Assembly (NCBI GenBank): GCA_033557675.1
Contig: JAWQRM010000122.1
Coordinates: forward strand, 1-29,905
Length of the DNA stretch: 29,905 bases
Reading direction: 5' to 3'
Source of the DNA: Coptodactyla brooksi
Lineage: Eukaryota; Arthropoda; Insecta; Coleoptera; Scarabaeidae
Shown here: positions 9,501-22,300 of the stretch, one piece after another
Numbering within the stretch: the first letter of the stretch is position 1
Layout of the letters: every line of letters starts with the position of its first letter
The notes under the pieces: generated by a model
Told to the model about the DNA's origin: nothing
Database searches by the model: none
The model's input: the letters and a program-made list of their open reading frames with translations, nothing else
Translations under genes and position numbers: made by a program

Positions 9501-12500
9501 GAGAATGTCTATTAATGCAGTTTTCACAGATGGCAATGCATGCCTGGAATAGGACGCTGTGATATCTGCGGTCGGTTAAATGTTAACAATGTAGCACATG
9601 TATTCACTTTTAGAGTGAAATATTGTAATAAATAATTAGAGAATAGTACTAAGCGATGAAATGTTAGCTAATCTGTACTATGAAAGAGAAATTATAATCC
9701 TAATCAACCCGTGATGCTGACCAAATTAGTACATTGTCAGGAGGTGGGTGACTCACAGATGATACAGTACAATGTACAGAAAGTGGTCACAGCACGAGAA
9801 CAAATGGGACACTATGTATAGGTGTTGCTAGGTAAGAATAGGCATAAACCCTCATCTACATTCCAGCACATAGTGTTTGCGATACGCATACCAAGTACCA
9901 TGTTTGGTGTGATATTTTGGCAGAATATATTCTTGGATTTCTATTGATGGAAATTTAAATGGACAATCATACACGATTTTCAGAAATGCCAAAGTCCCAT
10001 ATAACAGCAAGTGATTAGGCAAACAAACTTGCAGAATGGTAATGATTAAAATAAAACACCCTAACTGCTACAGTTGAGAAAGTCAGCGACGTAACCGTAA
10101 GCTCCAAACATATTTTTAACTTATTTCTGACAAGGTGGACACCCGGGTATCCGGGTGTCCACTGGGATTTTTGCTTATGACTTAAATAAAAATTGAAATC
10201 TCGACTTATGTCTCCAAATCCCCATTGTTTAACTCTTCTAGAAACTAAAAACACAGATAAATTTTTTTCAAATTTTTTGGACCTAAACTAAATGACTTTA
10301 GTACATGTGCTTAGCGGACACACCCGAGTACCCCGGTATCCACTAAATGAAAAACAATGTTTTGACCTGGGAATTAATTAATAACTTTGATTAATACTTT
10401 ACTGAGGTAACAGTGGTTAATAAATAAACAATTATAATAATTTTCAAGTACTATTAACATTCATTGAGTGCAATCAATACATTTTATCGTCGATACATGA
10501 TGTTCATCGCGAAAAGACTTTTTTACAACTCTTTCTCCTTGATTTTTTCATGAACATTTCCTGTTTTTCTTGAATAAATAATCCTATGCAGAGGGTACGC
10601 ATTCTCGGCATCACAAATCCACTAAATTTTGATCTTGTACTTTGCTGGCTTCAACGGTGTATATTGTGTAAACTTTATCAAACAACTTTATTAATCATCG
10701 ATTGTCAAATTTGCTATCGTTTTTTCGTGGAAGCTGTAGCAGGCTAGGAGATTTGTAAATGGTTTACATAGTTTCTATTGATGTTTATGTAATAATATAA
10801 ATTTATTCCAAACGATTCTGTTTACATGCAAACTCCGGAATTAAGATAAACTAGTGGTGGATACCTGGGTATCCTGAGTGTTTAACAACATAGTTGGGTG
10901 TGCAAATAAAGGTTAAATATTTAACTTAATTACATTTTATTTACGTTTTGATTTTAGAAAATACATTTTTTCATTCAGTATACTAAAGTTATTAATGAAT
11001 TTTATAGAATATTACAGAATATTAATCTTGTTTGATTTACATTATGTATATAAAAAAATATTTTTGTTTACCAATTTAGTTTTCAGAGAGTTTACCAATT
11101 TATTGATATAAATTCGATACAATAACATTGTAATTATAATGGCTATTAAAGAAATAACTAATCATACATGCTGTTGCAGTGTCCAGAAATGCATTCAAGA
11201 TATTACAAACTGGCTTACAGAATACCAATTTTTGTATTTATGCCTGTCCGTAGCGAACTCGACCTATCATTGAGGATCCACTCATTCTCGAGCCATGACT
11301 TCTTGTACTGCTTGACAGTCATGCTACTTCAATAGGAGTAGTTCCTTGTCAATGCTGCATAGAAACCCCATGAAACTTTTCTAAATATATTTCCTGGCAT
11401 ATCATCTGAATTTGGATTGGCGGAGGTGCAAACTAGCCTCCTCTCGAAATCATGTTAGCGCTCTAGCCAGCCCACATTCATTATGAAGGCAATTGTCTGG
11501 GTGCCATCCTCTGGATCTCATCTATGTTCATGTTGGCATTCCCTGAAAGGGTTTTTCTTATCCTATTTCATCCTTTGCTTTATATCCTCCATATATTATG
11601 GAGTCCGATAAAGATAAGTATACATGTTTACATAGCACGTAACAGTACACATGTTATTATAATAACCCATAAGAATACCAATATTGTTCTGGAACAGAGG
11701 AATGTAATACTTAGCTATTGTTGAATCATGCTAGTGTATTGAATTTGTTGTAGGGTGATAACCTGAACTTGTATCCTATTTTTCCAAAACTTTGTATGAA
11801 TTCTTTAATATTTCAATCATTCATCTGATTCATCTTATATTTTCTTTGCCATTCCTCAGTGTGCTATGACAGTTGAGCACTGATTTAGATAAAATTCGAT
11901 TCGTATGTAAGCCTAGAAGCACCTATTCACTATCTGCAAATCCAGGTAGTTGCTTACTTCATGTATTTAATTCGGTAATCATGTTGGCAGTATTATTAAT
12001 AGTAGTTAATTCTGCTTGTATTTGTGTTGCATATCCGCCTAGAGGCTGATATTTTTCAAGATGGAAATTGGTTGAACACATACCTGCTCTTAAAGCTTCT
12101 TTAGATTTCGTATCTTTTGAATAAAACATGTTGTTTCTGCATTTACAAATCTATATATTCTGCGAACATTTGGTAATGAATTTCAAAAAACTTAAGGTGT
12201 TAATTTTTGGCAACCATCCACAATACAATCATGATTGTACTCACAGATAATCATTCCATACAAAAGTGTTGACCTCATTATGGTCATAATCATACTCTCT
12301 TTATATCTTTCGGTGTTGAAGGGCAGATCACACTGAGAACAATTTTTCCTTATGTTTTTTTGCTATTGGTCATCTGAATATGTACTCTAAGTACTGACTG
12401 TGCCCAGAATTGCTTAATTCGGACTATCACTGAACATTGTCTCATACCTTTACATTGTACTGCCTACTGAGTAGTATAGATCCACAGGTTTATATTTAGT

Positions 12501-15500
12501 GACAAATCTAAATACTTTTCCTCTGGGGCTGCAACGTTATAGTAATCTGGTATTATTTTTTTGTATTATTACGCTCTAGAATATTCTCACACAATACAGA
12601 CACTCTTCAGAAATACTCACAGTTTACAATATTTTACATATATGAACACCTTTAAAATCATACAATGTGATATTTTCAATGAAAGTATCTCGTTTAATAA
12701 ACAGAAATTTCTCCCTTATATTCCATCTGTCATTTTCGACCATTCTCTCATACTTAGACGTTGTCCTATCTAAACACAAAAAACCCATATTTTAAAAAGT
12801 TACCGATCTGGCCATACTACTACAAAAATCACCACATCGAAACTTCATACATCATCACAATGTTAACAGTAGAGAGCTTACACACACCATCCCATTACAA
12901 ATTGTTCTTCATTTTATGTGAATAACTTTCAAGTTATCTCAGCTTTTGAGTTCCTTAGTATACTTTACTTAATCTCAATAAGTTTTAATACAAATTTCAT
13001 ATTCATTCATATACATTTAAACAATGTTACACACTTAAATAATTTAAAAATTAATAACCCTTGTCCTCACAGCTTCTGACGATGGCTTAGAAATAAGCTG
13101 AAACCGGTAAAGCAAACAAAAATATAAATTTCAATTCAGTCAGCAGAATATTACTACCCACCCCTATATTTATATTGTAAACCTGGCAACTAGTGGAGAC
13201 AACATGAATTATTTTTTAAGATACTACCAGAAGTAAACACTACTGGCTTAATGCAGAATTTGGACAGCGCAAGGTTGTTATACGTCCTCCTTCTGGTAAA
13301 AAGAATCGTGTCAGTTTTTGATTGGTTGACACTGAGTGACTGATCTGTAAAATGACTCTTTAACAGTTTATCTTTACGCTCTTTAACAGTTTATCTATAT
13401 TTCATAAGTTGAGAAAGCACCCTTTCTTGCGGATAACCTGCTCATCATGGTATCCTTAAACTTTATGATGAATGGTCTTGTAAAACGCTCTTCCAGTGCC
13501 AAGAAATATTCCTAGCAAATATGATCTGAATCAACATAGTTTCTAATTTCTATTTTTGTACATTTTTCCAGATCCTAGCCAAGATGAGGAAGAAAAAGCC
13601 ACTTGTTTAGAAAATTGTATTTTTATAATGGAACAGCTGATGCAACTTGTGGTACAAATGTCATATATTGCAACAAATATAATAATGATGGTAATGATCA
13701 ATTATATCCTATTTTAAGCTTGTGTAATTTCTATCTTTATAGTGCTGGAGTATAACTTACCACAGTTGGCTGGCGTTCGTCTTATTAATTTGGGCAAATA
13801 TATTGTGGATAATCCCAAACCAGAGGAGATCGATGCTGAAGTCAAGTCCATTCTTAGTTTTCTATGCCATATTCCTACTGATTTCCGGTTACATTTTCTC
13901 AATGAATCTCACTGAAGAGGAGTTACCATCGCAATTAGCTCACATTAACCTAGCTCAAGTCGGATTTGTAAAAGTCCTCAAATTCCCCTGTAAACAATTA
14001 CTAGTAAAGTGCTTATTCACGGTAATGTTTTGGTTCACGTTGAGGCAGTACACTACAGAATTGAAACAAGCCAAACAACAAAAATCTCTGGCAGCTATGG
14101 CAGCTCCTCTTCAAGTCACTGTTAGTACCGCGGCTGGTGTTTCTTCAGATCCTGCTGACCGAGAAACATCTAAAGTGCTAGCAAAGATTGGACAGTACCT
14201 AAGGAGAATTTTTGTGAGATCTTGGATATGGGTGGTGGCCATAACATTGTTTGTTGTTGCTATAACAGGAGATCGGATGACAGTCTTTAGAATATTGTAC
14301 ATGGCGCTTTTTCTATTCTTTATATTAACTTTCCAGGTACATATGCTTTTATATTTAACCTGTTTGTTGTGTTATAATTTTTGTTCAATTTAGTTGTCGT
14401 TCAACTTCTGGAGAAGAATGATGTTTATATTCTTACTGGTTGTCATCATATACTCGATGCTAATATTGGTACTAGTTTATACGTATCAGTTTGATAATTT
14501 TGAGATGTATTGGAAAGATTACCTTTACGTGCCGATGGAAGAGTGAGTGAATTTAATAATAATAGTAATATCTTTACGTATCCATTATACCATACTTAAG
14601 GTTGCAAAATGTATATCCTGTTTTTGGTTCTTAGCTATCGGAAATGTTGTGTTATTAATATTCCTACCACTACCATATATTCTGTACCAAATTACACGTA
14701 ATTAAAATAACAAATATCATTCAAGTATTTTAAGACATAAATAGAATTTACTTGGATTAAGGTGTGAATTAATCTAAAATATATCAAGATATTTAACTAA
14801 CAAGCTAATTAGGTACTCTCCTAAGAATCGGGAGCAACATAATTCCAACATAGTGGAATGTGTTCTAGAAGAATATAGTATATAGTACTCGGTTTATACC
14901 GTAGTTTTGGATAAGTATAATTTCAGCTACTCTCCATTGGGATGGAATGGAGTGTATTTTCATAGCTGATTCCTCGAGTTTAGATTATGCAAAATAGTAT
15001 TTCAGGTGTCAATTTTAATAAACTATCTAGATACAGAGTTCCAGTAGAAAAACCTCACTTATGACTATATTTCCTCTTCCTCTTTAGGCAGAGGAAGTTC
15101 GAATCCAATTTGCTCGAATTTGGAATTAATATATTGTCTAAGTGCTTGACAAAGGCTGTTTTCTCTATATTGCTTTTACCCTATCTGTCATTTTCTTGTC
15201 AAATTGGATAAATACTGTTGGTTAACATACCGTTGAATCCCTTGATTTTATCTTGCATTTAATAGCTTTCTTGTGTTTTTTTGGTTAGTGTCTCTTTCAC
15301 CGATTGAACACAAGTCGCATCCTTCTCAATCGTTAAAACCACTTCGCTAGATGTTATGTTTACTTCCTTTCTATGGTTAACGTTATGTGTCTACTTAAAT
15401 TTTTTTCAATCTTTTTGTCACTTTAATTTAAACATTTTGAACCTTTTAGAAGACCTATAACTTTTAAAGATCAATAGTATAATACAAAAACCAATTTCAT

Positions 15501-16273
15501 TATTTTTCGCGCATTTTGTTTCGCACATTACAACAGCATATAATTGATGTGTGTAATAATTTTTAGACAACTAGATATCGGACTAGAAAAATATAAAACA
15601 ACACAACTATTTGTCCGTTTGGCGACACCTACATGCTTCATAATAGTAACCGTTATCCAACTCCATTATTTTCATAAGGACTTTCTACAACTGACTAACG
15701 AATCCGCACAACATCCGCAGGTGGCACGAATGACTTCTCTAGCTAATAGTTCAATGCCCGAATCTGCATCGGAACCACACGATTCAGATGAAAGTGAAGG
15801 GAAATTAGACTTAACGGATGTTGGAAGTAAACCATTTTATCAATTTTTCTACATTAGGTAATTTATATCGCCCCCCATTTCTTCTTTTTTAGCTATTTCA
15901 TCGAAGAACTTGAAGAGGTCCTTCAAGCACTTTTGGAGAAGGTGTCAAAGCGCTCTGAATTTAGTATATGTTTACTTAGAAATACAGATGCACAGGTTTG
16001 TGCTATTTATTGGTGCACTGATGTGCATCTACGATAGATGTGCCTTGTACTGCGTGGTGATACCTCTGCTAGTTATGGGACTAATTATCGGCCGAAGGCT
16101 GGCTCATCTTCTAATTAAAATCATATCTGTTTTCACAGCGTTTAAGCTATTGTCACAAATGGTATATCAAGTCGAATACATTCATCATGAGTGGTGGGAT
16201 ACGAGTTGCGATGTAAGTACAATTAGTTCTAAATCTATTGTTAGATGATGTTAGTTAATGTTAGTATTGTACA

Positions 16274-16310
<37 letters not shown>

Positions 16311-16318
16311 AAGCTGGG

Positions 16319-16353
<35 letters not shown>

Positions 16354-19300
16354 TATATATGCCATGTGAAAAATTACATCTCGTCTCATAGGCATATTGT
16401 ACTAATTAACACGATTTGCCCAACATTCGGGCGATTCCGAAGATTGCACGACAATAAGCGAAAGAATCAACACAAACTGTAGGACCGAGGCAGGCAGATT
16501 CTCTGATCCTCGACAGCATACAACATCTACCAAATCTCTGTGTTTACAACCGCCGAGAGGGTTCAAATTATCAAGTGGTATTTGAGTGGCAATTCTTCAG
16601 AAGAAGTGGTAAATTTATTCGCACTTAATTTCGAAAATCTGCCAATTCTATTGCATCAAACAATATTGCGCATTGTCGATGTGTTCGAAAAGACAAGTTG
16701 TGCGACATGTTGTCGCCAATGCCGCTTGAAAATTCGCGACCCTCGACAACCTCAATTGAAGCCTGAAAGAAAGGCTAGGGAAACTGATATCTGTGCATTT
16801 GTCACAGTCAGTGAACCTGTCTCCAGCAGACAAATCGCCGAAGAAGTTGGTGTGAGTGCTCGAATAATCAGGAACATTTTGATGCGCAATAAATTCCGTT
16901 GCTTTAAAATGGGAAATATGCAAGAGATTTTTCCTGAGGACCATATCAGACAAATGGAATTTTGTGAAACTATGAGGGAGAAAGCACACGAGAATGAAAA
17001 TGTTTTAGGAAATATTTTATTTTCGGACGAATCGTCTTTTCCCATTCATTGTCACAATCCGTCTATTATGCGATATTGTGCACAAGAAAATAAGTATCTA
17101 ACTGTTGCTACTCGATCGCAGTATCCACAAAAGCTGAATCTTTGGACTGGTAATTTAGATGATTTCATCGTTGGACCTTTCTTCATTGATGAAAATCTAG
17201 ATGCCAACAAATATTTAGAATTTTTGCAGAACCAAGTGATTCCTGATGTTCGAAACCTCCCACTCAACTTTGACGAGGTTTCGTTTCAGCACGGTAGTTG
17301 TCCTGCTCATAATACGATGAGGATGCGAGAATTTCTGAGAAATACTACCTACGCATATATATATATATATTTTTCATTTATACTACCTACGCCTAAATCT
17401 ATAGTTTAACTCACCTATTTTTTAAAATGGAAATCCATTCGGAGGGTTTTATCGCTAATGAACTCAATCACCTTGTCATTAAGGTTTGAAATATCATGCA
17501 CCATTATGTTTTCAATTGAAAACATTCCTAGTGCTGTCAATCTGTCTTCCCTCGTAGTGTTCCTCAAAAAAAATAATTTTTTTAAAGAAGAAAAACACCT
17601 TTCTGTTTGTAAAGTAGACATCGGAATTTTTACTAGAATCTTTAAAGCGTTGGTGATGAATGGCTGAAAGGCTGTGTTCAATCTGCATGAATACATAAAG
17701 TTCAGCGTTTTTAAATCACCAGAATGTCTTCATTTTCAATAATCTCTGTTCTCGAGTCAAATACGTTGAGTTCAGAATTAAAATTGTTACTGTCAATCCT
17801 TGCAAAATCTGTTGATTTTTACACTGGCAAATTGTTTTTGTACTCATTGAATTTTTTTAGTACAAATAAGCTTGCTCCAGAGAGATAATTTTTGAATCCA
17901 AAACGTTCCCGTATTTGAAAAATTATGGTATCACTAATTATACTAATCATAAAATTATATCTGTCATACAGATACATTTAAATTTCCAGCATACTTTCTC
18001 TGTTACTGGAGGTAAATCATTTCTAATGCCTACAATTATATTTTCAAAACCAAGCCATTTGAATTTGTATAGAATCTGATTCAATTTTTTGCAATTGATT
18101 GAATAGTAAATCTAGATGGGGCATAACTTTGTTAAAAAGATTTAGCCAATACAAGAAACTGTCGTCTTCGAACCTTTGCTGAACACTGCAGCATGCGTTT
18201 TTGTTTCTTTATTATATTGTTTGAGAATCCCCAGTTGGATGTTTTGAAAACATTCTAAAATATTGGCCTTATTGTTAAATACAATATTCATCACTCAAGA
18301 ATGAAAATTCTATAGTGTCTGCGAAGGTTTTCGAATGCATTTGTCAGATCATGTTCTATCTGACAAATGCAAATGAAAGGTTGATATTCCTTTCAAATTT
18401 CCAAAAAAAATTGTACACTAGATATGATGGACGTTGGTTGTTCCAATAATTTATTTAATTGATGAGCACAGTCATATATGGAGTGGGCATATTTGTAATT
18501 GTCTTTAATTTTTACATTTACACTTCCGATTCGATTTGTTGTAAAATACATTTTGATCGACATTTAGCACCTTGGCTCTCAGGATTTTCAAACCCCCAAA
18601 AACATTCTGAGATATTGTGACATCTATTATTTTACTCAGTACATATCTGTTTTTTGTCACTGTTTCGTTATGTTTTCAAACTTTGTCCACGAAAGCTTTA
18701 TATAAGTTTTTTCAACTCAGTCACCTTCATATTGATTAAAAATTACTGCTCATATGACGTCGGGCTCGACTGTTGCCGCCCTACATTTGCTTTCTGATAC
18801 ATCTATTCCTCTATTCTGTTGTCAACGGTATATTCTAGCATAGTAAATAAGCGAAGTTGGTAGGCTCTCTATACAGAGCCTGCTGGCCGGCGAATGTAAT
18901 AAAGCTGTAGCCCGGCGAGTGTTGGCAAATAAATGTTGTTTCTTACAAACAAATAATGTGATATTTTTGTAAATGTGTATGATGCTAGTATGGCAAATAT
19001 GATTAAGAGGAGTTAAATACGTGTCAAAGGTTATGACAACGTTTTAATCGGCTTATCCTTTATTAATCCCTTGCCGTACTTTGATGAGTCTGACTTAAAA
19101 TACAAATTTTATACCAAACATGAAAATCACGAGTCAGAGTCGTGTAATGCTTTTTCTCTAGTTACAATCATGGTTTAGTTCTTATCAGTATGCCATGACA
19201 GCTGGCCACGATTCTTATACCCTACGTTACAAAGCAAACGTGCTAGTGGTTTTGTACTTTAGTTTTTGAAGTAAAGTTTAATAATTGCTTACAAAACACA

Positions 19301-22300
19301 AAATATGAAACATTTACATGGAAACAGTGATAACGAATCCAGTGGCAAAGACGTATTTGTACTCATGAGAAATCATATGAACTGTTTGAATATCGATGAG
19401 AGGGGTGAAGAAGAAAATACAGTGCGTGAATCATGCGTATCATGAATTTGGCAGGAAGTAAAAAACAATTATAATAAAAAATACTCTGAAATCGTGACAT
19501 AAAAGCATCTGCTATAAATAAATTAAGCAAGGACTCAGGATTATTAGAGATATTTTCTACTATACTTGATGACAAATTTTGGGAAATAGTTGTTACCGAA
19601 ACAAATTTCTTTGCTCGCCAAACAATGCTGGACAAGGAATATAGACCACACCCTGTTACCTGAGACGAAATGAAGCCCTACTATGCAGTGTGAAAAATTC
19701 AAATGTAGTGGTCTAAAAGAGTAGTAGTAGAAATACTAATATTTGGAAAAGTAATGCCTTTTAAAAGATTCTGACAAATTTCGAGATTTTTACATTTTTT
19801 GATAATCAAACTGTTGACAGTAATGATTGACTTGGAAAGATAAGACATATTATCAACTTCTGGAATGAGAAATTGACAGAAATTTACACACCCAATGAAA
19901 ATGTCAGTATAGGTGAATTTTTGATGAAATATAAAGGACGTTTAGGCATACATACAATTTAATCTGTCGAAAAAAGCGAGATTGGGATTAGAAATTTACA
20001 AATTATTGGAGACGAGTACCGGTTTTTGTCGTGGGTTTAAAATATATACTAAAATATATATATCGTAAATGTTTTATTGTAAATCTTATATTTTATACTT
20101 TGTTTTCTTTGTATATATATTTTGAATGAACACTTTAATTTTTGTCTACAATTTATTTGCAAGAAGATCAGGATACTTTTCTTTGAGATTGATACACTCT
20201 TCTTGTTTGGGGCATTTCTTCTGCGCAATATGGAATTTAAAGAACTTTACTACAACTTCTTTTTGTTGGTTTGTCCATGGTACTAAGACACTTTTCTCAG
20301 AGTTTGTTTTCTTTTCCTTATTTTGAGTAGGTAAAACTACTTTATATTAAATTGATGTTATTCCTTGGACATTTCGTCCGTATATGAATTTAAGTAAATA
20401 ATTACTTTAATTAAACAAGAGACATTTTTTCTCTTGTTTAATTAAAGTAATTATTTACTTAAAAAATGCTTTCCTATTTTCTTCGGGTTTCCGAATGTGT
20501 TCATCCAAATCATCCTCTCCTATATCTTCTGTTCTATATCGTTATTTCCTACTTAAGTTTAAGGATATGTTTTGATATCACAGCAGTTTGATAAACGTCA
20601 TCAGGGAAGCGGTAAACTGTTCAATATCACAGTCGGTCATGTTAAAAACTTGCCTTAAGGTAGCCAAGTGTTTCCTTAATTTTGTTGAAGGTAAAGCTTC
20701 AGGACTTTTTGCATTACACAAACGTGCGTGTTTTAGCATTACTTTATACCCGACTAGAGCTTCTGGTCCAAAGCAGGACTAGCAAATGGAAATAAATTAT
20801 TTTCCTTAACAAATCCAGATCGTGCCTACAAAATGGAACTTATGTGATCTTGTATGTCGTTACTAAACAACACAGGACCACTTACTTACACCGTTCACCT
20901 CTAGTAAGAACTCTTTTAAATTGTTTTAAAAGTATCCTCTTGGCAGGGGTAATTCCATCTGAAAATTCTTCGTTAAGTAGTTTTGGTTTTTAGTTTGTTC
21001 TGTCAACATGTACATATGCATTCTCTGCAATTCTCCAACTCTTAGTCTTTATATAGTTTTTATATCTTATCGCAAATTTTCTGCTGCTTTATTTCCTCTT
21101 TCTATCAAAGAGTTTCTAAATAATTTTAAGTCTGCTGCTAATGGAACCAAAGTTACTTTATTCCAAGTTTTTGTGTTCAAATCGATTTCTGCTTAACTGG
21201 AAATTTCATGTTTTCACATACTCTTCAACAAGCGCCTGAGCACTTCAATATTTCCTTTTTTCTTGTTGCTTTTCCCTCTGCAGCCAATATGCTTATATTT
21301 CCTTTTAATTATATGTAAGACTACTGTATCACAGCAATCTTTTAAAAATCTACTAATATTCATAGCAAAAGTTGGCAATTCGAACATTTCTTTTTGTGGA
21401 TCATATTTAGCAATCGTCTTAGCACTCTGGACCACTATGTCAAAAAATTCTGGCTGAAGATCAAACATATTTTCGATTGATTGATTTATTCTTTGCGATT
21501 GTATCAATAATTACTTAGCTAATTCTCTCATTTTTTATGAGCAAACGTTAACATGATGCTGTTCTCCGTGCGAATTCCCTTATCTAGTGCCAAATGCACA
21601 GACAAGCGTATCCTTTTTTGCTTTAGGGATATTTTGTCTGTTAACATTCTTGGAAATACTTTAGTTTTCAAGTTTAAATCTGCCTTAGTATTAAGTACTG
21701 CAAGGTTTTAGCTTAGCTGCGCAGCTGACGAAGGATTCTTATTCATAGGCAAGTTTTTTATGTTTCCATAGAAGTCTTCGGGAATAAGCTCCTAGGTAGA
21801 AAAGCCAAAGAACGTAAATTTTCTTCGTTATCATTTGATGCATTTCTGTGTACTATATTAAAAAATCTCACTGACAAAGTTTCGTTTTTTCCTTAAGTAT
21901 GCAATTGCATGTTTTCTTTCAACTGATTTAGGTGAGAATGTTAGAATTTTGTGTGTTCCATAAGTGGGGTCCTCTTGCTCTGCACCGTGCTTGTACATTC
22001 CACCTAATCTTGGGAACAAATCTATAAAAAAACGGTACGATCTATGGTAGATGTTCTATTTAGCTATTCAACGGAGTCTACGATTTTTGTATTGCTTTTT
22101 GACTATATTTATTAATAAACACTCATGCATTGTCACTGAGAGCAAAAACGCCTGGTATGTCAGAAGCATTTTACTAATAATAATTATACACCAACCTTCA
22201 TTTACTTCAATTTTTTGGCCAATAAAGGAGAAAAACTTTTCATTATTTTACCTATAGTTAATTATGATCAATATAGTGACCCCAGAAGGGTAAAATTTTC

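Noticed and set aside
14111..14302. Minus-strand open frame over a Piezo exon
   Set aside because: Antisense shadow of a conserved coding exon.
15097..15106. Exact Pol III B-box word GTTCGAATCC in the intron
   Set aside because: No T-arm stem, A box or cloverleaf surrounds it; a 10-bp match alone is weak.
15827..15861. Extension of the Piezo exon to the GTAATT donor at 15860
   Set aside because: It would leave a 33-nt intron and put the next exon out of the conserved frame.
16648..17267. Three minus-strand open frames opposite the mariner frame
   Set aside because: The + strand frame carries the transposase motifs; these are shadows.
19363..19635. 90-codon minus-strand open frame
   Set aside because: Antisense to the piggyBac relic, whose + strand blocks are recognisable.
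20588..20782. + strand 64-codon open frame
   Set aside because: It is antisense to the STKLRKHLAT block of the Crypton-like relic.
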